Source of the DNA: Ignelater luminosus
Taxonomy: Eukaryota; Arthropoda; Insecta; Coleoptera; Elateridae
Length of the DNA: 64,000 nucleotides
Direction of reading: 5' to 3'
Assembly: GCA_011009095.1 (NCBI GenBank)
Contig: VTPC01008715.1
Span: 212,559 to 276,558, forward strand
Shown one piece after another: positions 10,257-22,507 of this stretch. Position numbers and translations under genes: made by a program. Each line of letters starts with the position of its first letter. Within the stretch, counting starts at the first letter, position 1. Under the pieces are notes generated by a model, which saw nothing but the letters and a program-made list of their open reading frames with translations, made no database searches and was not told where the DNA came from.

Positions 10257-10679
10257 TTCTTTTTTTTTCTCTTTCTCAGACTAGGTGTTTCGAAACATCC
10301 AGTTATGTTTGTCACGCTGGCTTTTCTAGTTACAAACAGTCGAAGCTCTAAATAATGTCACTGTCAAGTTGGCAGTGTTACCACATCAGATCATGTAGAT
10401 TGTGTATGTTAATTGTTAATATTATATCCAAAGTGAGCTTAAGAAGAAATTGCATTTTAAGATTAACATCAAAATATTTTTATATGTTAATTTTCTTAAA
10501 TGCGTTTTGGATCTAATTGACAATCTACATACATCACCTATATCATGTGATGTGGTGACACTGTCAACCTGACAGTGACGTTATTTAAAGCCTCGATTGT
10601 AACTAAAAAAATCAGGGTGACAAACATAACTGGATGTGTAGAAACATCTAGTCTGAAAAATAGAAAAGAAGTGAACTGT
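10257..10679. mobile_element. Long-inverted-repeat (foldback) element
   Basis: Arms of about 130-140 bp face each other. The left arm includes CAGACTAGGTGTTTCGAAAC, CATCCAGTTATGTTTGTCAC and AATAATGTCACTGTCAAGTT; the right arm (from about 10520) carries the complements with scattered mismatches. The centre of about 120 bp is AT-rich. No coding sequence; non-autonomous. Confidence 0.65.
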
Positions 10680-11609
10680 ACATATTATTTCAAATTAATG
10701 GTAATATTAATACTTGATATGAATAAATTCTGTAAAGTTATGAAGCATGTAATAATACCTGTACCAGAGTAAATACATCTATCGTTTTTAATTTATAGAA
10801 TTCTTATGCGATGCTGCATTTAATGATAACAGTGAGAATATATTATTACATAAGCAATAATATTACTGGTAATCTGTAACTATATCAGTATTTATATTTT
10901 ACACACAATCACAGATAATATCTAAGTATACACCAGCTTATAATGCAGTAACTAATTAACTTCATAAAAAGATAACTGGAGAACATAGAATTATACAAAC
11001 AACACAAAATTATTGTAATAAAGATTAAACGTATATCATATGCATGCATAAGACACAACACAGTTTGATAAAACACATGGTTGTGAATTATCATAAAATA
11101 CAATAAAAGAAAGAAGTTGAATATTATTTCCAACTTATAGTTAAGAAATATTACATATTATATTTTATAAAAAAAACAAGATTCTTGCACGATATATTGA
11201 ATTATAAAACATGATACCATTTCGGTATTATATACAGCGTTCCAACAATTTGTAGACAATGTTACTAAGGGAAATTATACAAAATATTTACTTCTACCTT
11301 CTAAAACTACTTCCAACTAATGGTGTTGCATAAAAGCATGACATACAAACCTTTTATCTTTTTTAAATAAAACACCCTATATATTTTAATATTTTCTTAC
11401 CCTTGATTAATAAATTTCTGATTACAACCATATAAGATTACAGGAACTAAACCTAGCCATTTCAAAGTTATTTGATTATTTTTGTTGCAAAATTTTCTCA
11501 AACTTCTAAACTGGATCATTTTATGCCAAACCATTTGACACCATGTGCCTTCATGTCCCAGAATTTTCTTAGATTTCTGTCCTGTATAGATACATACTTA
11601 TATAACTTA

Positions 11610-12227
11610 GGCCCGTTTGTCACAATGCAAGATTTTATACATTTTTTTGGACAGTTTTTCAAGGACGCAAAAGTGCATTGTTGCAAGCAGAAAAATACCT
11701 TTCAAGAAACTACAATATATTGTGCAGAAAATTTTAGAACTTGTTCTATTTTTCGTGCAAAATCTGCGCCTAGATCAGTGCAGAAGGGCTATTTGTGAAT
11801 AGTGGGCATGCAAGACTTATCAATTAAAGTAAGAGCTGCTGCATTTTCTAAATCAGTATTACTATCTTTTGACATAACTTTATAACAGTTTTATTTACAA
11901 CAGCTATTCTCAAAGCACAACACTTGTTTTATAGGTTAGTCGAGTCCTACTTAACCGACTTAACCTCAAGATTTTTCTAAACAAAAACAAAGTGGCATTG
12001 ACATTTGAGATAGCCACAGATAGCCAACCCACACCTTGCGCCAACCTTAGTACACAAAATATTACTCATAATACTAATAGTATGCACGCTCATTTGTAAG
12101 AATTTGTACAAAATTTAGCTACTGTTGCAAACAGCCAATGTAATAAAACTCGTAAAAAATTGTAGTTTTTGTATGCAAATTTTTGTACAAAAAAATGTAC
12201 AAAATCTTGCATCGTGACAAACGGGCC
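11610..12227. mobile_element. PIF/Harbinger-type MITE
   Basis: The inverted repeats GGCCCGTTTGTCACAATGCA and the complement of GGCCCGTTTGTCACGATGCA extend for about 45 bp. TTA direct repeats flank the element exactly (11607..11609, 12228..12230). A TTA/TAA duplication with GGCC-type ends is typical of PIF/Harbinger. The 618-bp interior has no recognisable transposase. Confidence 0.72.
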
Positions 12228-14808
12228 TTAGTTAAGACTACATTAGTTTTTTCAGATGTTTTAATGTGACAATGGCTTCAAGAAGCCATCTTAAAAATGT
12301 ATTTGAATGTCTTCTAGTTTCACACTATATTTACTGGAACAGCCTTAACTTCTCTATAATATCAAACTACATAGGGTATTCCATTTACAAAAACAAAAGG
12401 TCAGTATATCACACTTTATGGAATATTCTGTTAGTTATAAATAATTCTAGAATGTAGGGAATCATTCTATACACTCTGAAATTTCTACAAACAACGGTAC
12501 TGTTCTTCAGTCACAGATTGTTGAAACATCCTGTATATTGTTACTAGAGATGATTCTTTGTAATAAAGGACAAAATTATTTTTTAGCTGCTATCTAAGCC
12601 ATTTTAATAAGCATACCTTTATTTTAAAGATTCAAATAAATCAATTAAATTATTTTTCTGATAATAAGCATTTATTGTAGCTTTCCATTTCCAAAATGCA
12701 CCATTTTACTTATGCTATTTTAAGACATTTAGCTATAAGGATAAACTGGTCAGCAAGCAAAATTGCCCACTTTTTATTTTAATTTAAAAAAATTCCAAGA
12801 TTCAGGATGCCTCAGTCTAGCCAAGAACTGTGCAGAACAATTCTCTACTTACATAATCATTAACAAAGTAGAATAAGGAAAATCATAACTGAATTTGAAA
12901 ATAAAACTAAATAACAAAATATTTCATTCTAGTTCTGTTTGTATGCAACTAAACTCTCCTGTATGTACATTCTTCCAACCGAAAAAAACAAAGTTGAAGT
13001 AGGCCATGACCAGTACCATGCTGACAATGCTGCTAAGAAGGTAGATAGCAGTTGACAGCTGTGAATTGTTAGGTTAAACCAATATTCAAATTCAATTTGA
13101 CAGTTTAAAATGACAATTATAAATTAAAACTGGAATAAAACACACACAGTCACACAGTATATGCTAAGCAAGTAGCGCTGAGGGTGCTGCGACTTGAGTC
13201 ATTATTATTATTATATTATCATTATTCAGTGGTTTGTAACTGTCAATAGCATACAGGGTAGAGAATTAGTTTGTGCACTATTAGAGATTTTGCAGAAAAC
13301 GCAATTTTAATTTTTTCCTCTTTTGGTAAAATAAAAATTTGAAAAGAAAAATAACATGTGAAGGTACAGTATTCTCCAAAGGAAACTATTACACCTTTAC
13401 TCTAAAATAACTAAGGAAGCAAATAATTGAACATAAAAATTTACTATTAAATCCCTGTAGTGTGTGAACCAGTACACTCATCATATAAGATGGAAAAGAA
13501 AGTCATGTCAATGTGAGTGTTCTGTGATTAATGTTATTTAAAAAAATAAATATAATTCTTTTCCATTTTACATGTTACTAATGACAGTAGTAAGCCATCA
13601 AATAACTTATGGTAATGTTTAGGTGGCTCTTGGCGCAACTTGCTTAACATATAGATTTTCAAGGTTTCAAAATTTGAGGTTATACAAGATGTAACTGGAT
13701 TGCTTGGCCTAATTTCAGAAACATGACCCCAACAATGAAAAAGGTTTTAATAAACATGAACCTGAAAATGCTCCCTTAAAAAGTTATGACGATTTTAACA
13801 AAACAAAAGAAAACATTACTAAACATAAAAATATTTTTATCAACCCAAAGTTTATTGCAGCAAAAGTACACCTGGTAGCATATGGTTCATGTAGTGCTCC
13901 AGCCCATTTTATGAGGTCAACTAATGTAAGAAGTACTGTTTATTCTACATTAATTCCTACAGCGAAAGTTTTCTACATTTGTATAAACAATGACTTTCAA
14001 GTAATTTGCAATACACACAGAATTCTGGAGTACGTGTTGATTATCTACTGTAAGCATAGAATGTTGGATAACTTGCTGCAATAATGTTTGCATCAATAAA
14101 AATCTTTTCACCTTTAATAAATAGTAGTTTATGTTATTATGTTAAAATCACTGTGACTTTTTAAGTGAGCTTTTTGAGCACATGTTTATCAAAACTCTTT
14201 TCATTGTTTGAGTCAGTACAACACATCGAAGTTTGGCCGAGTAATTCAGTCACATTCTGTATATAAAATAATTTTATTTGCTGGTACATCCTTACAATCA
14301 TTTTATTTAAAACAAATAAATAATAATAATAAATAAAAGATCGTATTAAGACAGACTTTTCAAAGCCAGCACCATACTATACCCTATTGAATTAAATGAC
14401 AATGCCTTTTTGTAGGTACTTTGTTTGTCTAGCGTAGACGCTAGTTAACTACTGAAGGCCCGAAAATGACAACCAATGGTAGTCAAAAGCAATTTAGGAT
14501 GATAGGTTAGAGACTATTATTCACCTTTTGTTTTTACTATTCCAAATAGTCACCTCTGATAGTATAAAACTGGTCTGAACCGTGTAATGCTGGCTTTAGG
14601 GTTTCAGATTGCGTAATTTTGAAGATTAAACTGCAATGTTACAATATATAAGAAAATTATTAAAATTTAAAATTCAAGGCATTAGAATACCTAAGAAAAT
14701 GCAAAATGAATTGCCACATACTTTCAATTATTAAATTTAATAATTTTCTTGAGTTATTCACTTATGACAGACATTAAATTATTAATGACGTCTTTACAAT
14801 AGGTCATA
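12228..14808. other. No gene recognised
   Basis: AT-rich sequence with short simple repeats, for example (ATT)n near 13200. A few open frames are low-complexity. I see no supported gene. Confidence 0.4.
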
Positions 14809-14981
14809 TTACAATTTAAATTAATTTAAAAATCTTTACCACAGGTAAGATTCGAACCTACGTACCCTTATCTCACGTAAGGTGCACTAACCAACTGCGC
14901 TACCGAGATAGGTATTCTAGTTGGTTAATTAGGTTCGAATCCTACCTGCGGTAAAGATTTTTAAATTAATTTAAATTGTAA
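14809..14981. mobile_element. Palindromic element with tRNA-like unit
   Basis: Nearly identical arms of about 55 bp (left TTACAATTTAAATTAATTTA onward through the CTTTACC block; right arm its complement ending at 14981) are flanked by TA. Both arms include a box-B-type GGTTCGAATC sequence, so the palindrome is built from the 3' half of a tRNA-like unit. The unpaired middle supplies the 5' half of the tRNA-like sequence. It is a tRNA-derived SINE-like or MITE-like element with no coding content. Confidence 0.6.
14838..14909 (-). pseudogene. tRNA-like sequence (pol III boxes A and B)
   Basis: The minus strand folds on paper as a 72-nt tRNA-like cloverleaf: acceptor ATCTCGG with CTGTGGT (one mismatch, two wobbles), box A TAGCGCAGTTGG, D-stem GCGC/GTGC, and anticodon stem CCTTA/TAAGG. 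The T-arm is GTAGG-TTCGAAT-CTTAC. The anticodon loop CGTGAGA would give TGA but has G instead of U at position 33. No long variable arm is present, so a functional tRNA-Ser is unlikely. Confidence 0.5.
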
Positions 14982-15647
14982 TATACTTTCAATTATGTTT
15001 TAAGTTCCAAAAATAATTAGAAATCCCTCTACAAAGTAAAGAATGGGACACGACGGTGGATATATCCTTATGAAATCTCCCACTATAAACATAACCTAAA
15101 ATAGGTAAAGTTCAAGGTTGAAGTGATACTTAACATTGACTGGCAGTGAAGCAGAATTTGGAATAATAAAATTTTTATACATATTAAGAATTGCAACTTT
15201 ATAATAAAAAATGTCATACTGGATGGAAAGATGAATAGTAGTCTGTGACCTTTCGTCCCAGATTGTATTTGGCTATAGTGCAGCATTATCAAGGTTCGCA
15301 AATAATAATATATGCTGTTCACGACCTTTTTGCATAAGACTAGGTTGAGTGGGTTCAGAAATTGCAGCTAATACTAAAAGATACGTGAAAAATGTATTTT
15401 CCCTTCTTGCAGCTTTATAAGAAAAGGTACTGCCTTAGAGTGAAATTAAATATTGTAGCTAACTGTCTTTACATACATTTAAAAAAAAAATTGAAAGAAT
15501 ATTTAGCATATAACAGCTACTGTTTTCTTGATGGATTTTTACACAATCAGGCAACAACCTGAATTTTCTGTAATGAATAATGTATCATTTTGTGTAATAT
15601 TAGTACTGTTTTTTGTAATATTCTATTTTATATGTTGACATATCATA

Positions 15648-15770
15648 TGAGGAGCTGACAAACAAAATCAGATAAGTCCCCTTGTTGCCTAGGCCATAAC
15701 ACTTCAATAGACATACAAATATGCCCTAATGAGCAAGTAGCCTTACTCGGTTTTGTTGAACAGCTCCTCA
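15648..15770. repeat. 123-bp MITE flanked by TA
   Basis: The inverted ends TGAGGAGCTG and CAGCTCCTCA, continuing into an AAACAAAATCAG / CGGTTTTGTT similarity, are flanked by TA on both sides. No coding content. Confidence 0.55.
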
Positions 15771-15972
15771 TATATTGTACATTATGATCCATTGGATGAA
15801 TGAAAGAAAAACAGTTATGGGAAGTAGATTAGTTAAGAAAATACCTAGTGCATTTTTGATTACCAGACAGAGGTAAGAAATATGAATACTGTTAATGTAA
15901 CATTTTAGAATTACACAATCCAGTTCTATAAAATTAAAAATACTTCTAAAATTATTAAACTCGTATGTACAA

Positions 15973-16281
15973 GTTAGACTCAGATGCCAAATTCGTGCAA
16001 CTGCTAAGATAAATGAAGCATCCTGGATCGTAGAGGCAAATGCTTAGATGTTGAAGAGTTATTATTTCAGCAAAAGAGCAGCTGCTTTTAAACATTCTAT
16101 AAATTGGGCATTTTAAGATCGTTTAGTGCACGATATGATCAGTGATCACAATATTTGTTTTCCACTTCCTGCTTCTTTGGGTAACTGCTGAGTAACTTTA
16201 AAAAATGTGTTAGATTTGTATTAATTTGTTCATTGTTCATTTATTTTGGCAACTGTACAAGTCTGACATCTGAGTCTTAAC
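15973..16281. repeat. Diverged inverted-repeat element
   Basis: The left arm GTTAGACTCAGATGCC onward for about 48 bp (to AGATAAATGAAGC) matches the complement of the right arm (GTTCATTTATTTTGGCAACT to GACATCTGAGTCTTAAC) with several mismatches. It is an old MITE-like element. Confidence 0.45.
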
Positions 16282-16344
16282 ATAAACACAAAAAGAAACA
16301 AATTTATAAGGCATTGAATACATTGCACAGATGTTAATTGTTAT

Positions 16345-16601
16345 AATATCGTGGGCTGAAAACTATAGGGTTCCAAGCGACATTTTACAAATTTTACAGC
16401 AGAGCAATTTAAAAAATTAAAGTTGCATATGTTTTCTTACTTAAAATCTAATTGTATAAACGATTACAATGTATCTGTTGGAATTATAGCAAAGATCGTT
16501 AGAGCAAATGATAGAGATCTACATAACAAATAGATTTCCGTAAAAAAATTGCTTTTGTTTACGTTGGCGCTTGGAACCCTATAGTTTTCAGCCTACAATA
16601 T
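16345..16601. repeat. MITE with GGCTGAAAACTATAGGGTTC ends
   Basis: The inverted ends GGCTGAAAACTATAGGGTTC (followed by CAAGCG) and the exact complement at 16567..16592 enclose about 200 bp without coding content. The outermost bases are partly similar (ATATCGTG vs ATATTGTA). Confidence 0.65.
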
Positions 16602-18109
16602 AACTATCTCAACAATTCTCTAATATGTTCGTTTCTCTTGTCATTTGATATTTCTAACACCAAATATTAATTTGTGCTGTTTCTTTCGGTAACTAAGGTA
16701 TCTCGATTAAATAAGGAAAGCAAGAAACACGAGAAACTAGACTCTTTAAGGAATGAAACCCGCCCTCATGCTTTTAACTTCAAAATTTTAAAATTTGCAC
16801 ATTCTTTTCATTTACACTAAATAACCAACATGAAGATAAATAGGTTCAATATATATATTTCTCTGATCTGATTTGTTTTAAAACTTCAAGTTTGAAAGCG
16901 AAATTACTTAAAATAATGCATTAAAACATACTGGTCCGGTTTCTACTCTCCTTTTACTAACTAATAAAGCTGCTTTCAAAATTTAAACTAGTATAGCTTT
17001 ATCTGATCTTAAGAAGAAAAAGCATAAAATCAGTTGCTACAATAGTTAGAGAATATTTAATCATAAACCGCCCTACTATTTTTTGTCAACGTTATAAAGA
17101 TGCTAAAGTGTGAGTGTTTATAACTTAGTTAATTTGAATCATTGAATCATCAGAATCAAACACAATACTGAGGAAGGTATCTACTTTCATGTATAAGTAT
17201 TGTTATTCTTCACTTTTGTGTTTTTGTTTGCTTTGCTCTGGTGGTACATTTCAAGGCCAATTGATATTATCCTTTTTTCTACCTATTTTTTAAGATCAAT
17301 TTTTATCCTAGAATACAATGTAGTTTCAAACCAAGTTATGGCCATTTAACATGAGGTTTACCAAGGTTAATTTCCCAAGTTCGTTAAACAGTGCTACCAC
17401 ACCAACCACCAAAGTTTTGCACTTTGCAATTCAATTTCCTGCCGACTTTAAATTCCAAGTTTTCATGGTAACATAAAAATATATTCAGAGGAGAAATATT
17501 CATCCCTTATAATACAGAGTGATCAAAAAAAAGGTGTAATACTTTAAGAGGTTTCAAAAAATAATTGAAGCTGCCCTGGAAAAGGAAATGTATGTATACT
17601 TTGTAGTTGTACACTCATTTGCAAAGAAAGAACGTGCAAATAATATATTTAAGTTACATAATTTTTCATAATGTAAAAAGCAGTTTGGTTTATTTTAAAT
17701 ATTATTTTATGATTAATAAATAATCCCTTTATTATTACATAAAATAGTGTTCCCTTGGCTATGAGGCTTGACATTCATAACTTTTACCAAATTTTCTATT
17801 GGAAACAAGTGTACATGTTGACTTTTAGAATAATACAACATGACGTTATTGATCACTATCAAGTTTTGTGGAGAAGTATGCTTGCAACCACAAAAGCACA
17901 ACATTTATATTTGTCAATGTGCATACAGCTTTCATTATTCAGAAATTTTAAGTATAATGTCAATGTGAACTTACTTTTGTTTTCAATAAAAAAAAAGTAT
18001 TACCTATTAATAAGACATTTACCAAAAATACCTAATCACTCTTAATTACTATACATGCAATTGCTTCAACAATTGTTTCTTGGTTTCCATAGTTATTTTG
18101 ACTGACTAA
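16602..18109. other. No gene recognised
   Basis: AT-rich intergenic sequence. Short fragments such as ATACAGAGTGATCAAAAAA near 17513 resemble the ends of TACAGGGTG-type repeats common in insect genomes. Open frames here are low-complexity and unsupported. Confidence 0.35.
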
Positions 18110-18411
18110 AGGGGATCACAACACAAAAATCATAAATTATTTTTTAACATATTTTTGTATGTCATTGAAATGGAATTCGAATGGTCCAAGTCCCGTTTTG
18201 ATACTCGGAATAGTTATATAAATATTGCTGTTTAAACATTTGAATGTGACGTCAAAATGCAAGACAGCTGTGTTGTGTCTATCTGCAGCATTGTATCAGG
18301 AACCGATTTATTGCACTCTTAGATCAAATTACACGTTGTGACAAATACATGTCAATTCCGTTATATTATGTGGATTCTTTCAGTAAGCATTTAAGACTGG
18401 TACCGTAAATA

Positions 18412-18784
18412 AACTGACCGACAAAAAAAAACTGGCCACCCTGAAAACCACTTTAACAATTATTATTTTAATCAGTGATTGTTATTTGATTTAAGAACCA
18501 TTCACTGTTGACACAGGATGTACAGATTAGTTAAAAAAAAGACAAATTAATACAGAATTAAATTTAATTTAAGCAGTAACAAAAACAGTCTAAATGCGAT
18601 ACTTTCTAAATTAAAAACAATAAATTTGGCTGTTTAGAATGGACCTCCTGACAATTATTAGTAGTGTGTATGTCCTCCTCGAGCTTGAATTACATCATTC
18701 AACCGCTGTGGCATTAAAATTAATAATTTTCAAATTGGTTTTGTGAAATATTTCAGGGTGGCCGTTTGTTTTTGCCAGTCAGTT
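18412..18784. mobile_element. Tc1-derived MITE nested in Kolobok copy 2
   Basis: The ends AACTGACCGACAAAAAAAAA and the complement of AACTGACTGGCAAAAACAAA, each running into GGCCACCCTGAAA, are flanked by TA. Copy 1 lacks the insert, which confirms the boundaries. On the minus strand near 18655..18712 it retains MPQRLNDVIQARGGHTHY and a stop. This matches the extreme C-terminus of Tc1-like transposases, so it is an internal-deletion derivative. Confidence 0.75.
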
Positions 18785-19271
18785 TATATAAGGGTGAAAT
18801 ATTCATATTTTAAATCTTCAATTTTAACTAATAAACCTTTATAAATTTAAATCGAGTGTCCAAATTAAAATTTGTTTGTTTATTTTTAGAATAATATTTA
18901 TTCATGTTTCATTTTAAAATGAATTCAAACCTTATCAGTTTGAATCTGTTCGTGAGAATTTTGAAGAAGCAAATAATAATTCTAATAAATAACGAATATT
19001 AAATACCACATCAAGAGCAAGACATTAAATGGTGTAAATGCAGGAATTGTAGATGTTGACTGATAAGGAAAGCATGTGTTGTGTTGAAAAAAAGTCAGTG
19101 GATAAAGTTAAAAATGAGGATTTTTGTTGTTACCGAGTGCCCCCAATTTTCAAAACTAATCTTACTCGTAAGTAAAGACCTGTGTAGTAGGCTAGATATA
19201 TAATCTCGGTTTAAAAGCAAAAATCCATTTTAAGAAAGAATCGCTAACTGCAGAAAATGTTTTAAACAAAA

Positions 19272-20130
19272 CAGTGTGTCCCAATTTCGATGCTCACTAT
19301 TGGGATCTCGGAAATTGTAAGAGATACGAAGTCGGTTAAATTAGAGAAGTTTTGGCTATTTTGGAGATCTGCTTACTTACGCTTTTGTTTTGTTATCTTT
19401 TTTTAAATAAAAAGCATTTCGCATTTAGTGTGCCATGGCTTTAAACATATGAAAATCATTGGTTTTTGTCAGATAAATTACATTTGTTATGTAACAATTG
19501 CTAGAACAAAACAAAAGACGCTTTTAAGATAAATTACTGAGCATTTAAAGATAGCATCAACTAAGCATCTAATGCCTCATAAAAGCGTATTTATTTTGTT
19601 TTAGCAATTTTTGTATAACAAATGAATTTCTTTGATAAAACTCCACGACTTTGTGTGTTAGATGTCATTGCACACTATGATGAAAAATGATTCTCACTTC
19701 ATAACTCAGTAAAACAAAAGAATAGCTATGTCAAATCATGTATCACTGAAAAGCATTTAAGGCGTGCAGTTCAGTAATATGGAAATCAAATAGGAGTTCC
19801 ATTAGAAAACATTTGGATTTATGTTTCACCGCCGAAATAAAACAAAAGACAATTGTAAAAATAATTTTTTTGTGTTTTGGAGTAAATTCTCTAAAACACT
19901 CTCTTTGCTGTTCTTTTCTATCTTCGCTCATTCCGGAGATATTTCACTTAAAAAAAAAAATAAAATAATTTCGTTTTTAGTAAATATCTAGTAAGCCGTG
20001 AACTTTTTGAAAAACAAAAGCATAAGTAAACTGATTTCCAAAACAGCCAAAACTTTTCTAATTTAACCGACTTCGTATCTCTTACAATTTCCGAGATCCC
20101 AATAGTGAGCATCGAAATTGGGACACACTG
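19272..20130. mobile_element. Long-inverted-repeat element nested in Kolobok copy 2
   Basis: The arms start CAGTGTGTCCCAATTTCGAT and run for about 130 bp, including GGGATCTCGGAAATTGTAAG and AGTCGGTTAAATTAGAGAAG. The complement occupies about 20000..20130. A second internal inverted pair (about 19480..19530 with 19585..19632) lies in the interior. The arm organisation parallels the elements at 53431..54057 and 58662..59636. No transposase was seen in this copy. Confidence 0.7.
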
Positions 20131-20189
20131 TATATGTAGTACGTATATGAACAATTCATTGCGTGATCAATTCATAGACATTTGCAGCA

Positions 20190-20320
20190 TTCTAGCCATA
20201 CAGCAAATCGTTTTGGGGAATGATTCCTGTTTGGAAATTTATAAAAAATATTCCCTTTTCTCAATTGTTTTTATTTTTTGAACTATTTCTACAACTGTAT
20301 ACACTACAAGCAGGCACTTT
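20190..20320 (-). pseudogene. THAP-like relic in Kolobok copy 2
   Basis: The minus strand repeats the coding-like stretch of copy 1: codons for PACSVYSCRNS, then after a frame change the FYKFPNRNHSPK block. It is clearly degenerate and is the paralogous counterpart of 2785..3030. Confidence 0.45.
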
Positions 20321-20560
20321 TAAATTAAGTTTAAAACGTAATCTTAAAACTGCTTGTAAAAACACCAGCAAATGTGAACACAATGCATATAAAAGTCGAG
20401 CGTCTCTCGCAACCGGTCTGCGCTTTGACATCACACACATTTCAATTATTGCTCATATCTTCCTTATCGTATCAGATAAACTTCTGGGAAATTACACACG
20501 AATATAAATACCTGAAAACTTCAATTTGAGACAAACTTGTTTTTTGTGTTGTGATCCCCT

Positions 20561-22507
20561 TTAAGTTAACCCAGCTCAATTTGTAAAAGATTGGTTAAAA
20601 TTCATTTTCTTAGGATCACTTCTAGAAGGAAGCTTTACCTATTGTTGACATACATCAAAGATTAATTAATTTGATTGAGTTGATTTGTCTATGCGTAAAA
20701 AGTAAGTAAATAACCTTAAATTAATCATTCACAGTTATGTATCTAATTTCTAGTTGAAATAATAATTTGAAATCATTCAAATAAGCAAAAATGTATTAGA
20801 TGTTTTTTCAAGTTTTTTCAGACCTCGGCTTGCCTCAACCTGAAATTTTCAAATTCACACCTAATACCTTATTTTTCACCCTTGTTACATAAATAACTAT
20901 TTTCTTCTTGTTTTCATTTGAAAATAAAATACAAAATAGCACAATTTCCTTTATGTAGTGGTAATAAACCCGCAACTAACTCATCTAATCAAACGAAAAG
21001 CCCAGTTCTTCAATTGCTGATTAACTGTAATTAGAAGTTTATTTCCACAAATACAACTGCTGTCACAAAGTAATAAACATCGGATTAATCAACAATTGAA
21101 AAACTGGACCTAAGAGCAGGGTACAAAACATAAAATTTTCTCAAATAATAATCACTAGATAAAGGAGCTGTTACATTATTTTGTGACCACAAGCATACCA
21201 GTTAAATAACTTAATTATCAAGATAGGAGTCTGATGTGGAAACTTGAGAATTTCATTATCTTTATTTAATATTGACAGAAATTAAGATATTCATTCATTA
21301 AAAACATGAGTTATCACTTGATTACAAGAATAATTGCCTGTACAATGTGAGAACTGAAAGAGAGATAAAATGGGCATAGTGTATTTTGTTGCGCAATATT
21401 TAACAAGGCACTATAAATGATAGTTGACAAATGTGCAACTACTCATGTGTCATACATTCATTTTTCCAAGTTCCTTGCAGTCATTAAAAACTGAAATAAA
21501 AATGTAATGACATTTGTACCTTATTTTATTATCTTTAACTTATTGGAAGCATTATTTCTTGACACCAGATAAGTTACAAAAGAATTAACTACACAAATTC
21601 ATCACTAAAATCTAATGAATACAACAGCAAGTTTTGCAGATTTGTATTTTATTATGATGATTTAAACTTAAAATATTATGAATACATTTTCTACAAAATA
21701 GATATTGGTTATTGCAATCACATTTATCATTTTGTTTTGGCTTTATTAAATGGGAGATTTTAACAATCATTCAATCTATTACTAAGTGATTCTTACTGTA
21801 TATACGAAAAATATACTGTGCATCAAAAAAATAATTTATTTACAACTATCTCTTTACTATTCTAATGTTATTTCTTACAACTCGGAAAAGAGAAAAGAAA
21901 TAATGGTTGCTTTTACTAAAATAATAAAGTTAATCTTATCAAACTGATTTATTTAATTTGTTAAACCAAAAAAGAAATTATCATATTTCTGTGAGAACAT
22001 TACCAATAATCAGTTAATTTATACCTATGCAAATTCAGTAAGTTTCACAATCACAAAGCTATAAGATAAACTTAAAGCAGTTTCTGTTAAAAAATAATAT
22101 AAAGTTCTAAAAACATTATGAATTATTAAAACAAAAGAAGGCATATTATTAAAGTATTAACTGAAAACAAATTATGAGGATTCACCTTAGTAATTATGAT
22201 TCAAATAAAAGCTTTCACTTATCAAATATGTATATATTCAGAGCTGTATTATTATAATACTTATTACGTTGCTTTCTCTATGAAATTACGTGATCTGCCA
22301 TTAACAGCGTAAGTTTTACAAACATCCTTTTCTATACTCTTAAGACACTATCTTTGATAATAAACAAATTATAGTATATCAACAATCACATAAATATTTA
22401 AAATAAAAACAATCAAAAATGTAGCTTATTGATCACGAAAACCAAAAATGATAACACATTAGATACTTATTACCTACTATATTCCTTGGAGGCACACCTG
22501 AACGGAA
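20561..22507. other. Intergenic, 3' flank of the LYSMD gene
   Basis: AT-rich sequence. Part of its right end should be the 3'UTR of the minus-strand LYSMD gene. The only structured item seen is the dispersed repeat at 21217..21385. Confidence 0.35.
21217..21385 (+). repeat. Dispersed repeat, copy A
   Basis: It shares AGATAGGAGTCTGATGTG, ATTTAATATTGACA, CATGAGTTATCACTTGATTA and AGAGATAAAATGGGCAT with 32282..32435 in the same order and orientation. The element type is unknown. Confidence 0.5.

Larger units (their letters stand above)
18110..20560 (-). mobile_element. Kolobok-type DNA transposon, degenerate copy 2
   Basis: It has the same AGGGGATCACAACAC ends as copy 1, in inverse orientation. 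The right flank is TTAA (20561..20564) and the left flank CTAA (18106..18109), a one-base decay of TTAA. It aligns to copy 1 outside two nested insertions: a Tc1 MITE (18412..18784) and a foldback element (19272..20130). The THAP-like relic lies at about 20190..20320 on the minus strand. Confidence 0.72.

Noticed and set aside
13880..13935. Minus-strand DLIKWAGALHEPYATR frame with splice-like borders as an exon upstream of 9232
   Set aside because: Phase does not join to the exon at 9497, the acceptor is weak, and the frame is short.
14838..14909. Functional tRNA gene
   Set aside because: No U33, a mismatched acceptor stem, and it lies inside a palindromic TA-flanked repeat.
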